This document shows positions 1-10,352 of a stretch of 64,000 nt of DNA, piece by piece. This DNA comes from Anastatus disparis (taxonomy: Eukaryota; Arthropoda; Insecta; Hymenoptera; Eupelmidae). The notes beneath the pieces are model-generated. The model searched no databases, was not told the origin of the DNA, and was given only the letters and a program-made list of their open reading frames with translations. Within the stretch, counting starts at the first letter, position 1; each line of letters starts with the position of its first letter. The stretch spans positions 13,393,501 to 13,457,500 of the forward strand of contig JAFFSR010000244.1 in assembly GCA_017163975.1 (NCBI GenBank), read 5' to 3'. The position numbers and the translations under genes are program-made.

Positions 1-306
1 CTAATTAGAAAATTACAAACATAAAATATATTTTCAAGGAGATGTAAAATACCGATATTACAATTTTACAAATTTTTAATTCTGAATTAAAAATTTTTTA
101 AAATAACTTTATCATACACTTCTACTTTAATTAATCAAAATCATGATATAAAAATATTTTGAAGAATTTTTGAATAAACATTCAAAATTTAGAAAACTGC
201 AATGTTGGTAACTAGGTAAAAATCATAGACCCCCCTGGTAGAAAAAAGCCTGGATTTACGGTGTCATTATGGTGTATTTTATGGTTTGCAACCATAATAT
301 GGCCAC

Positions 307-412
307 AAACCCAGTCTTATTTCGACGGAATATGGCCAGCTTATGGACTTGACAAGGCTAAAAACCCAGTCTTATTTTGACGGAATATGGTCAGCTTATG
401 GACTTGACAAGG
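307..412. repeat. 51-nt direct tandem duplication
   Basis: Bases 307-357 and 362-412 are near-identical copies (AAACCCAGTCTTATTT to GACTTGACAAGG) differing at two positions, with a period of 55 bases. They lie near the left end of the 2.75 kb element. Confidence 0.85.
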
Positions 413-1070
413 AATACAAATTTATAATTTTGAAAAGATAATTAAAATTTTGGAATAATAATTAAGGAAATTATAATTTAGAATTATCAGAAAATGATTC
501 ATTTTAATAAATTATCATCATATATTATTCATTTTTATAAACTATTTATTTTTATAATTAACAATAACACATTAAAGTTTCATTTATAAAGTTATAGTAA
601 ATGGTCTGATATTATTTACAGTTAATAACAATTACTTGTTAGTATATCACTCGAATAGACAAAGGTTATAATGAACAATACAAACTTTATAGGTTATGAT
701 TTATTTTAAAAATAAATTTAGTGTTAATATAAATTAATGAGATATTAGTATTATTTAATATTAATTGTAGTTACACTCATATAAAATATCAATCAATTAA
801 GAACTTAAGGTATCAAGCCCAAATTCAAGCCTAAAATAAAAATTAAATTTAAATGTCATAATAATTTTTTTATAATAATATTATTTAAAAAAAAGTTTTT
901 TTTACCTTAGATATATAAAATATAAGACTTTGGCCCATGAATAATTTTAAATAATCTCATGAAATGATTAAAATTCTTTCTTTTATTCGAACACTTGATT
1001 TTGGTGGTCACTGCAAGCTTCCTCAGCCAATTTTCAACGAATTGACTTCAAAATTTCCAGAGATCTTTAA

Positions 1071-1539
1071 TTAAGGTGGTTCGTGCGGTAAGAGAGAGAA
1101 AGCTAGCTGTGAGAGAAAGAGATAGCGCTCACATGATACAGTTGCGCATGCGCAGCAACGTAAATGTGAACGAAATATGCATCGTTTATCTAATAATTAC
1201 ATGTTCAAAACACTTTATCTCTTTAATAAAACGATGAATTTACGTGAATCTTGTTGGAAAATGTTTATTATTAGTTCCTTTATATATGTTTAAATTTTCA
1301 ATTACAATTTGAATTTAGTTTATGAGATATTGCGATTAACAGCTACGAAATGTAAAAATTCCAATATATATAGATATACTTCCAATGTAATTTGTAAAAC
1401 TTTGAACATCGATTAATCAAAAACGAAACGATGAAATGTTCTGAAATTTTAATATGATATTCACATTGCCTTCATTGAACTATACCTACAACTTCAAGAA
1501 TATCTTGAAAAAACACGTTAGTCGCACGAACCACCTTAA
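1071..1539. mobile_element. TTAA-flanked MITE (469 bp)
   Basis: TTAA at 1071-1074 is followed by GGTGGTTCGTGCG. The right end is CGCACGAACCACC followed by TTAA (1536-1539). The perfect 13-bp inverted terminus plus TTAA duplication is the signature of piggyBac-type insertion. No coding capacity is seen, so it would depend on a transposase elsewhere. Confidence 0.75.
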
Positions 1540-1738
1540 TATGTATTCACAAAATAACACTTTTATTTAAAAGAAAAAGAAAAAGAATTTAAAAGTTTGT
1601 CGAACAATTGGTTAAAAATTAACTGAGAAAGCTTACGACAACCACCAAATTGAAGAAATCACATTTTTGACTAATCAAAAGGATTTTAAGCATTGAATGA
1701 GATATTTTAAAATTATTCATAGACTTTGTAAATAAATT

Positions 1739-2600
1739 TAGAATATTCTGTCCATTATAATATCAATACAGATCCATGTAATGTAGGTTGTATTGTAATT
1801 TCACTTTAAAGGGGTTGGTGGCAAGTTTAATTTTTGGTCTAGCGACAACTAAAATATTTAATAATACACATGTTAGAATATTCTTTTTAAAATTATGGCA
1901 CTCACTAAAATTTTGCAAATAATTTTAAAATGTCCTACTGTAACATAATGTCAATGCAAATCAATGTAATCTAGGTTGTATAATAAAACATAACATTGAA
2001 TTCTATAGTTTGAAAAGAAGTATAGTCTGGTACGTATAATATGAAAGGACTCATCATAGACTAAATCAAATATAAAACTGCTTACCAACTTTTTAAATCA
2101 AAACAACAGTACAATATAAATTACATTCATATGAATTGATACCATGTTCGAGGAAGATATTTTAAAGCAAAATACAGAGTATCATAGCTTTAAGTACTAT
2201 AGTTAAAAAAAAATCTAACAAGTACCACATGAAACATTTCATTCGACATGGACTAAAAATGAAACTGGCCATCAAGTTGTTTAAAGTGATATTATAATTT
2301 CGTTTTCACTTATTTGTTTTTAAAATTATAGCATTTACAATCATGAAATTTTGTAAATAACTTTAGAATGTTTTGTCTAGCATAATAACAATATAAATCC
2401 ATATATTGGGAATTGTATTGTAATTTCACTTTGAAAAAATTGGTGTTAAGTTTCATTTTTGGTTTAGTTACAAACAAAATATTTCATAATACACATATTC
2501 GTTTTGAAAGTCTGGTACTCAAAGTTCTAAAATTTTGCAAATAATTTTAAAGTGTCCTGCTATAACATAATGTTAATGCAAATCAATTAGTTTTATTATA
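1739..2600. repeat. Degenerate repeat unit of about 185 bp, four copies
   Basis: A motif of roughly 55 bases recurs at about 1739, 1927, 2365 and 2548 (AGAATATTCTGTCC..., AAAATGTCCTACTG... and relatives, followed by a CAAATCAATGTAAT-like stretch). Spacings are 188, 438 and 183 bases, as if a two-unit block had been duplicated. Identity is moderate. Confidence 0.5.
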
Positions 2601-3054
2601 TAACATAATATTGAGTTTTTCAACTAACTAACAAAACTTAAGAACTACATTAGCGCGTCTTTTTTTAAAGATTAGGGTTAGGTTAAGATGTCGAATATAA
2701 AGTCATATCAGAAAATTAGGTTATAATAAAAAAAAATTCATTTGTAATTAAAATCTGAAGAATAGTGAATAAAAAATAATAGAGAAGAATAGAGAAAGTT
2801 CACAATTAAAGTTAAACTTGTTATACTATAAATATAAGTTTATTATAGTAGTGCGCACAAATCATACATTAGAATAAGTCCATATTATGGCCAACTTATG
2901 GTGAAATTTGACAGTGTAATTACACCGTACAAATATGGCCATATGTTGGTGGACACGCCATAATTTATGCTAAACTTTCTACCAGGGCCTATTACATCAC
3001 GTTAAAATATATCGCAAAAAATAAAATATTGAAAATAACTTATATTATACTTAC

Positions 3055-5280
3055 AACATGAAATGTAATTATTGTTCCGTTGTAATTCAAATTACCACCA
3101 GGCCACATAGTTCCGCTGTGTCTACCTCCACCGGCTTTTTCATTAACCGTCTGAAAATATTTAAGTATTCAAAAATCTATAGTAGACATTTTTATTGCAA
3201 TTATGAAATTAGAAAGACGTTGAAATAATAAAAATATAACAAACCCATATAGGTAAAACGTTGTTATTGTAACGAAATAATTGATTAAACGCTGTAACGG
3301 TCGTATTTGTTTCCTGATCATAAAATTTGTTATCAATCACACCATGAGATTCTGCATACAGTCCAGTAGCTATTGTATGATGATTTGGATAAGTTTTTGT
3401 AACAAAGACATTTTTCATGTAATCTGCATAAGTGCTTTGATATTTTAATTTTTTCAAGAACGGAGTGACATTTCTATCAAAATAATCATATCTGTAATGT
3501 AAACGTATTTTTGTTTAATAATTTTGCATCGTAAATCAAATGATAAAGCAAATACACTGATAAAAAATAAAGTGATCACATTGATTCTATTAATGAATCA
3601 AAATCAATATAATTTTCTTGCGATTATTCCGTAAGACTTATAAAATAATATAATAATATTATCACGAAACTTATTATTAACCCCTAGAGATCTTAATAAT
3701 TTATTCCATATGTGTTATTAAGATTTGTAGAGTACTATCAACTTCGAAATGGAATTCCAGTTCGATGTTGACATTACCGAATACATAATTAAGATCTCCG
3801 AAGTATTGTCAATTACGGAATAGACTTAATGTAACAGGATAGAGGAGCAATGTCAACTGCATATTTAAGCGAACTAAAATCTATTAGCATTAACTTTGTG
3901 GTTTAGCTAAGATTTATTAACATTTACTTGTTTTCTCTCAACGTAATTATAATTTAAGAATTAGATTGACTTTATAAATTAAATAAATAGAGAAAGATTG
4001 TAAGATTTTGATAAGAAAACTAATATTGTGATTTGATAAAAAAATTATTTGAAAATTTGATGTCTTAAATTTTTATTGACATTGTCAAAAAAGATAAAAC
4101 AATACCAATAGTATCTGTCTACTCTCTAAATTTGAAAGAGTGATTTTCCACTCTAATAGTCACAAAACTGAGCCAGTCCATAATAGTGTGGCTCAGTTTT
4201 TTTACTGATAGAGTGAAAAATCACTCTTAATGAGTGAAAATTTTTTAAAGTCACTCTTTCAGATTTAGAGAGTAAGAAATTTTTAATAAACAATCTTGTT
4301 TACAACATATACTTATATATATTTAAAATTTATTTAGAATAATAAGTATGAAGTTGCACGTTTTTTGTACATTTTCGTGTTTTAAACATAATGATAAGTT
4401 ATCTTTTATCACGATTAAATTATTAAAATTCAAAAATATTATATTGCCAAGAAGCGTGTTGAGCGTTATTCGTTAAATAATAAAATCACTTTTTAGCAGG
4501 CTTATTCTCGAAAAGCCTAATAAAATTTGAAATAAAAAATCAAATTAGCTCAATAAAATTTGAAATAAAAAATCAAATTAGATTAAAAATTTTTGGAAAC
4601 GAAAATCATGATGTTAAACCTCACAATATTGAGAATCAAATTTTTATTAGCTGAATACCATAAATCTATAATTTTAGTTTCCGAGATCAAAAAAACATTT
4701 TTCAACGATTATATTTTCTATATCAAATAAATATTTTTTAAAAACACATTTTTATAGATGATTTTTTTATATTTCCGGAGAAAAGACATTTATACTCAAT
4801 ATTTATATTATTCATTGATACTAATAATCAACTGCAGTTTATAAGTACATATATAAAATCGAAAAAAAGTGTTTATGCTATACAATGCCGCGTGAAACTA
4901 AAATGTGAATAAAAAAAAGTGAAAATTTTGTCCAAGGTTCTTATTATTTTAAATTATTGTTATCTGTGCTTGTGAATTCCTTTACGGTCCATTGTCCTAT
5001 TAAAAGTTATTATTTCAAAATATTGTCTTTAAATCAAATAGTTGCATGAAATTATATCTTAAACGAGTATTTCTCATATTTGTATACATTGAAATTTTTT
5101 TATAGAATAGAAATTCATTAAGCATAAAATATAAAAAGAAAATCAATATTACCTAAATCCATCATAAGATACGACCAATAATTTGGGTATCTGCGAAAAT
5201 TTGTTTAAAGTCCTGGCTTCGATAGCAGATAAACTCAGCAAAAATATAATAAATAAAATTTCTATATTAACCGGCACCAT
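3055..5280 (-). CDS. ENPP-family ectonucleotide pyrophosphatase/phosphodiesterase, left tandem copy (5' part only)
   Basis: Three exons are visible: 5153-5280, 3245-3491 and 3055-3150, joined in frame by GT/AG introns and encoding 157 residues. Exon 1 gives a signal peptide and the metal-binding Asp in VVSYDGFR. Exon 2 holds the catalytic Thr in VTKTYPNHHT followed by GLYAESHGVIDN, the hallmark of this phosphodiesterase family. Exon 3 encodes GTMWPGG. The exon 3 donor (GTAAGT) is intact, so the gene continues to the left; the exons for the second half of the catalytic domain (compare 7130-8103) are not in the window. The family cleaves phosphodiester or pyrophosphate bonds of extracellular nucleotides or lipids; the substrate here is unknown. 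It is the tandem duplicate of the gene at 7130-9678. The start is the only ATG that leads into the signal peptide. Confidence 0.9.
3685..3800. repeat. Imperfect inverted repeat (foldback)
   Basis: AGAGATCTTAATAATTTATTCC on the left is matched inverted by GAATACATAATTAAGATCTCC on the right. An inner pair, TCAACTTCGAAATGG / CCAGTTCGATGTTGA, meets at GGAATTCC. The left arm has about 30 extra bases. Probably an old MITE remnant. Confidence 0.4.
4120..4275. mobile_element. Short MITE with ACTCTCTAAA termini
   Basis: The terminus ACTCTCTAAATTTGAAAGAG is matched inverted by CTCTTTCAGATTTAGAGAGT, with TA on each side as a likely target duplication. The interior carries a second hairpin, ACTGAGCC...GGCTCAGT, so the whole element can fold on itself. 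It has no coding capacity and sits in intron 1 of the left ENPP gene. Confidence 0.65.
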
Positions 5281-5345
5281 TTCAATTAAATTATAGAAAA
5301 AATTTTATATGAAAACACTCAATTCGATATGTATGATACGCAAGC

Positions 5346-5354
5346 CTTTATATA
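5346..5354 (-). promoter_or_regulatory. TATA box of the left ENPP gene
   Basis: The minus strand reads TATATAAAG about 66 bases upstream of the start codon, at the edge of the upstream block conserved between the two ENPP copies. The aligned site in the right copy (9731-9738) is degenerate, GCATAAAG. Core-promoter function is inferred. Confidence 0.5.
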
Positions 5355-5790
5355 CCTAACTGTATTTATTTAAACGAACTTGAAATAACGACTAAATATA
5401 CTTTCTCGTTCTCGTGGGGACAATGATATATTTTTTTAATGGGACTATAAAAGTCGATCTTGCGCAGAATGATTTCATAGCTCATTGGCCGTGCGTATTC
5501 TCTATGATGTAATATGAATTACAGTGGCAAAAAGTAGAGCTCTTCAAATGTTCAAGATTGCGAAGTTTCTTTTTTCAATGGTTTTCGCGATAACGAAAAT
5601 GTGGGATAGTATAATAGAGGGAAAAAAAATTAAGAATATGAAGTTTTGTGTATTTTATATCGTGTTGCCATAGAGCATAAATTTTCTTTATCATATTGAA
5701 CGTTTCTCTTTATTTTAGTATTCTTTTTTTTCTGTTATTTAAAGTCATATTACTAATTAACTCATGTAAATTGTCATGTTTACATGTACA
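5350..5790 (-). promoter_or_regulatory. Upstream region conserved between ENPP copies (left copy)
   Basis: This block aligns with 9732-10180 upstream of the other ENPP gene. The closest match is the roughly 110 bases at 5379-5490 against 9760-9875, including shared CTCGTGGGGA and GATCTTGCGCAGAA (plus strand). It shows that the duplication included the promoter; retained similarity may also reflect regulation. Confidence 0.6.
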
Positions 5791-6154
5791 AATTACTTCT
5801 AAAGAATAAAGATTTTACTATTTATTGTAAAAATATTCAATATTTATTCATATGATACATTTAAAAATACATTTTTGTTCAGTTCTTCTTTGGAGTATTA
5901 GTATTCAAGCATATAAAATAATTTATAAATATAAAAATTTTTTTGATTGTACAATCTGAATTTATTTTGCTTATTTTTTGGAAGTAGATCCAAATGTAAT
6001 AGATGATCTCAAATGATTTTTCGAACCATGTTTCTGAAATAAAATAATAATTCATATTCAAATAATATAATCTATTATATTTAATTATTTTTTTTATAAT
6101 GTTAAGAATGGAATATTCTAGAAAATAATAAGATGTAAAAATATAAGAACTATA

Positions 6155-6536
6155 TTAAGGAGATGTAAAACGGACACTACACCTGTACTTATAGATATTA
6201 GCTTCCTTTCCATTTTATTGCTAAATTTCCAGAAAAGAAATGCATTAGCTTGTAGTATATACCATGATGATTATTTAGATAAATTTTCAAATAAATTCAT
6301 TAATTAGTTTTTAAGATATTTGGATTCCTATACAAAATTGAAAAATGTTAATAAATAATTTTGGAACCCAAAATTCTTAATAACTAATGAATGAATTTAT
6401 TTAAAAATTTAACCAAATAATCTTCATGGTACATACTACAAGCTAATGCATTTTTTTATTGAAAATTTTGCAATAAAATGTTAAGATAGTGAATATTTAT
6501 GAGTACAGGTGTAGTGTCCATTTTACATCCCCTTAA
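6155..6536. mobile_element. TTAA-flanked foldback MITE (382 bp)
   Basis: TTAA (6155-6158) precedes GGAGATGTAAAACGGACACT. The right end is the near-perfect inverse, GTCCATTTTACATCCCC, then TTAA (6533-6536). Much of the interior is also self-complementary (ATGCATTAGCTTGTAGTAT against ATACTACAAGCTAATGCAT-like sequence), so it can form a long hairpin. No coding capacity. Confidence 0.75.
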
Positions 6537-6540
6537 ACAT

Positions 6541-6588
6541 AAATGAATAAGTCAGAACGTCAGCGCTGACTTTCTGACTTATTCATTT
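6541..6588. repeat. 48-bp near-perfect palindrome
   Basis: Two 24-base arms (AAATGAATAAGTCAGAACGT... and inverse) meet at GCGC with a single mismatch and no loop. It lies at the centre of the foldback element once the MITE is removed. Confidence 0.7.
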
Positions 6589-7129
6589 ATATATATTTAA
6601 TATTTTGTTTATATTTCTACGTCTTATTATTTTCTAGAATATTCCACTCTTAACAATAAATTTAACAATTATATATATATACATAAATACAAGTTTGAAA
6701 TAAATATTTAAAAATCAAAACTAAAAATTTGATTTTAGTAATTTTAATTTTACTTCAAACTTGTGCGTCAATTTTTGTTTTCTTTTAGATTTTGAATAGA
6801 AAATTTGTATTTTTGTATTTATCGTCTAGAAAATCTTTTCATTTATTAAATGAAACAATTCATAGTTTTTAATAAACAATAAAAAATTTAATTAACAAGA
6901 ATATTTTAAAATTTAGAAACTATAGATAATTATTTAAATTCAAATTGCAATTCTGATTATTTATTAAATATATTAATGTTTGTGTAATAGGAAAAAAAAA
7001 TTGTAAATAATAAAATTTTTCTCTAATAATAAAAATAATTATTTGTTTCTTTTGTATAACTGTAATTTTTATTTTTTATTTTTAACCAAAAATTTTCTAT
7101 TTAAATGTAAAATAGTTTTACTCACACGA

Positions 7130-9678
7130 TCATATGAGAGACACCGTCCTATAATTATATTTTGTTAAACATTTTTTTAACTCGCCCAGAGTACCATTTA
7201 CTTTAGGACATTGTATGTCGAGTATATCGCAAAAAAGAGGAACCAAATCTACGTTGTTGAACGGTGGAACTTTGCATTTAGGTGAAAATGCGGGTCCATG
7301 ACCAAAGAAAAATGGCCTCATTTCTGGACTGGAGTTATCGTATCCATGAACTCCGAATTCTGATTTTTCGTCAACTGCAGAAGTTAATAAAAAAATTTTT
7401 TGAAATTCTTTATCATCATTGCATATGATTAAAAGTTTCATTGTGATTACCTGTAATATTAAATGCTTTTTCATACCAACGAATGCTGTCATAGAGAGTT
7501 TCAAATGTATAACCCACTTTGGCTACAACAAAAATTGGACCTATTCTTGTGTTATCAGAATAGTGATATCTTTTCGGTATATCTTTCTTCAAGTAAACAT
7601 CAAATTTATTTGTTGATCTCGAAGCTTTCTTTAATTTATTATATATCATATCTTCTTTGCCTAATAAAAAATCCATTCATTAATAGAATATTTAAATTTG
7701 ATATTGTATATTAAGAAGATATCAATTTTAATTATTTACCTTCATGGGGAAAAATAAATAGAGTAGGAGCTACTCCTCCAAACGTGAAATCGGCAGGATC
7801 AATATAATCAGTTAAATTAACAATTCTGCCCATAGTTACAGTAGCCATACCATGATCGCTTAAATGTACAACGTTTACGTCATTTAAATTTTTTTCTTTC
7901 AACTTACTATGCAGGTACTTTGTAATTAAATCTAATTTTGTTAAAACTTCATTGAAACGTTCACCATGAATACCAATTGCATGACCATGAAAATCTGGTT
8001 CTTCAATGTACAACATTCCAAAGTTAATAGGAGTTTTTGGATCATCGAACCAAGATATCAACTCGTCTACTCTTGCTTCCCATGGTGTTGATAAATTCCA
8101 TGGCTAGAAAATATATCTTGATTTATTGGATTGTAATTACAAAGAGAGTATTTAAGATTTAGGTCTGGGATTTCGTTCTAGCTATGAGAGATTTTTCATC
8201 CATTCTACTGGAGTTAAAAAATGACAAACATTAAATATATTCTTGCAATATACTTACAACGTGAAATGTACTCGTAGTTCCATTATATTCATAAATACCA
8301 CCAGGCCACATCATCATACCGCTGCGTCTATCTTCACCCGCTCTTTCATTAAGCGTCTAAAAAAATAATTAAATTAAAAAATTAATTAATATTTAACAGT
8401 AGATCATGATTAAGAAATTGAAAAATCATTAGAATAATGAAAGTGTAACAAACCCATATAGGTAAAATGTGGTTATCGTAATGATATAATTCATCAGACA
8501 TTGTAACGGTCTCGTTGGACTTTTGATCATAGAATTGGTTATCTATCACACCATGAGATTCTATATAAAATCCAGTGGACATAGTATGATGATTTGGAAA
8601 AGTTTTTGTGACAAAAGCATTTTTCATGTAATCTGCATAAGTGCTTTGTGCCTTTAATTCTTTTAAAAATGGAGTTACATTTCTATTAAAATAATCGTAC
8701 CTGTAATATCAATGTATTTATTTTTAATGCTTTTGTGCCATAAATTTATAAATGGAGTGTATGTGTGTGTGTATGAGAGAGTGTGTGTATGTATAAATAA
8801 GTACAGAGAACACCTAATAATGAATTCATTTTTATTGACGCTTTCAAAAAATATAAAATCAATAATTCAAATAATTGAAAAATTCTAGTTAAATAGAAAT
8901 TTCTAAAACATTCTTTAAATGATATATATTTTTAAATATGACAAAACACAAAAGTCTAATGAAATTTAAAGATATTTTAAAAGGTATATAATAATTCAAA
9001 ACACATTTTCGTTGAAAATATATTTTTTAATGAAAAAGATTTTAATAGTAATTATTTATATTTAATCAATTTATATTATCAATAAATTTTAGTAATTGCA
9101 GGTATATGTGTGTGCATTAGTGTCTATGCACAATTGAAAAATAGAAAGATAGGGACAAAAGCGTGGTTACTGCATGATGTCTCATCAAATCCAAATGTGT
9201 ATGAAAGAGAGAACACGAAGTAAAGAGAAAGAGAGAGAGAGAGAGATGATGCTATAAGTGTATGTGTGTCTCATGCTTCAAGTGCCAAGCTGATTCGTCG
9301 TCTTTTGGCAATAGAGAAAAAGAAAGATAGAAAGAGAATGAGAGATATACTGTTTATATCTCAGGTCTTTATCACTTTCAATTATTGTTGTGGCAACACG
9401 TGAATTCCTTAGCAGTTCGTCGTTCTGTTAAAAGCTAAGCGTTCAAAAAATTCTCTTTAAATTTGATGATTTCACCTGACGAAATACCCGTATTCTTTTT
9501 GTAGTCTATTATAATTTAAGTATCAAACATTAAAAAAATAATAATATTACCTAAATGCATCGTAAGATACAACTAGCAGCTTTGGTATCTGTGAAAATTT
9601 ATTTATAGTCCTGCTCTCCAAAACAGGCGAACACACCAAAAGTATAACAAATAAATTTCCTATAATAACAGTCACCAT
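7130..9678 (-). CDS. ENPP-family ectonucleotide pyrophosphatase/phosphodiesterase, complete right tandem copy
   Basis: Six exons (9551-9678, 8454-8700, 8258-8356, 7740-8103, 7451-7660, 7130-7374) join in frame into 430 residues, close to the size of the short ENPP4-7 type enzymes. Residues 1-22 look like a signal peptide. Expected active-site residues are all present: Asp40 in SYDAFR, nucleophile Thr76 in TKTFPNHH, Asp195 and His199 in EEPDFHGH, Asp241/His242 in LSDHGM, and His359 in FGVHGYDN. Several N-glycosylation sequons are visible. No C-terminal membrane segment follows GTLGELKKCL, so the product is probably secreted rather than anchored. The family hydrolyses nucleotide or phospholipid phosphodiester bonds outside the cell; substrate specificity cannot be read by eye. 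The Gly of the left copy's SYDGFR is Ala here. Confidence 0.93.
8701..9550 (-). other. Intron 1 of the right ENPP gene
   Basis: An 850-base intron with GT and GA microsatellites. Bases 9387-9467 resemble 4968-5045 of the other copy (shared GTGAATTCCTT and a TTAAAAG further on), a candidate intronic regulatory segment or a trace of recent duplication. Confidence 0.55.
8758..8793. repeat. GT/GA-rich microsatellite
   Basis: Interrupted GT dinucleotide runs with a GAGAGA break in intron 1 of the right ENPP gene. A GA run follows at 9230-9246 in the same intron. Confidence 0.7.
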
Positions 9679-9731
9679 TTCAATCAAAATAAAAAAAGCA
9701 CTCGATCTACCGAAACGCGTGCACGCGCAAC

Positions 9732-10180
9732 TTTATGCAACTAACTGCATCTATTCGAACGAACTTGAAATAAACGACTAAATATACTTTCTCGTACTCG
9801 TGGGGATAATGATATCTTTATTAATGGAACTATGAAAGTCGATCTTGCGCAGAACGAATTTCATTGCTCATTGGGTCATATACGTATTATATATCTGTTA
9901 TGTAATATGAAGTTGCGGCAAACGGAGCTCTTCAAACGTTTAAGATTAAGAAATTTTTTTTTTCGTTCGTCTCGTGATAAGGAAAATGTGAGATAGGGAA
10001 ATAAAAGGAAAGGATAAGAGAAACGGAAGGTCAAGGATATATTATTTTATGTATTTATATCTCGTCACTATCGGAGTTTGAACTTCTTTTTATATTTTCT
10101 GTTCCTCTTTTTTCGTACTTTCTTATTCTATAGTTATTTATAATCCTATTACTGATTAATTCCCGCAAATTCATTATGTT
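9732..10180 (-). promoter_or_regulatory. Upstream region conserved between ENPP copies (right copy)
   Basis: Counterpart of 5350-5790. Similarity is strongest in the first 260 bases upstream of the gene and fades beyond about 10180. Confidence 0.6.
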
Positions 10181-10352
10181 TATGTTATTTTTAATATCAT
10201 CAAGTGTTTTCATTAATATTATGATACAAGTAATGATTATCAAAGCTACGATATCCGTAACAGGAATCGCTGTTTGTGCTAATAAACTTTCTTTAATTAC
10301 GTTAAATTTAGTTTAAAACTGAAATCATTTATTTTATATATTATATTGACAT

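Larger units (their letters stand above)
233..2987. mobile_element. Large non-autonomous element with CCCTGGTAGAAA termini
   Basis: It begins CCCTGGTAGAAA and ends with the reverse complement, TTTCTACCAGGG. Subterminal ATATGGCC / TTATGG motifs recur near both ends. It has no transposase reading frame. Inside are a 51-nt tandem duplication (307-357, 362-412), degenerate repeats of about 185 bp (1739-2600), and long imperfect inverted arms (about 928-1050 and 1604-1725) around the nested element 1071-1539. No convincing target-site duplication was seen. It belongs with the elements at 22226, 44299 and 56515. Confidence 0.55.
1..3054. other. Intron 3 of the left ENPP gene, filled with repeats
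   Basis: No exon resembling ENPP exons 4-6 is present on the minus strand here. The stretch is dominated by a 2.75 kb transposon-like element (233-2987) with a nested TTAA element (1071-1539). Bases 38-53 carry an isolated match to the terminus of the element at 6155-6536 (AAGGAGATGTAAAA), a possible relic. Confidence 0.6.
3492..5152 (-). other. Intron 1 of the left ENPP gene
   Basis: This 1.66 kb intron holds an imperfect foldback around 3685-3800 centred on GGAATTCC, a MITE at 4120-4275, and a stretch at about 4968-5045 conserved with intron 1 of the other copy (9387-9467). No exon was found in it. Confidence 0.6.
6100..6655. mobile_element. Foldback element interrupted by a TTAA MITE
   Basis: Arms 6100-6146 and 6609-6655 are 47 bases each and match inverted at 44 of 47 positions (TGTTAAGAATGGAATATTCT...). 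Between them lie the inserted MITE 6155-6536 and a 48-base palindrome (6541-6588). Without the insert the host element would be about 175 bp. Confidence 0.6.
5281..7129. other. Intergenic region between the two ENPP genes
   Basis: It holds the left gene's promoter block (5350-5790) and a nested pair of foldback elements (6100-6655 and 6155-6536). The rest is AT-rich with no supported gene. Confidence 0.6.

Noticed and set aside
5879..6061. Possible last exon of the right ENPP gene, reached from the GTGAGT just past its stop
   Set aside because: An in-frame TGA (7130-7132) comes before that donor, and the downstream peptide has no ENPP similarity.
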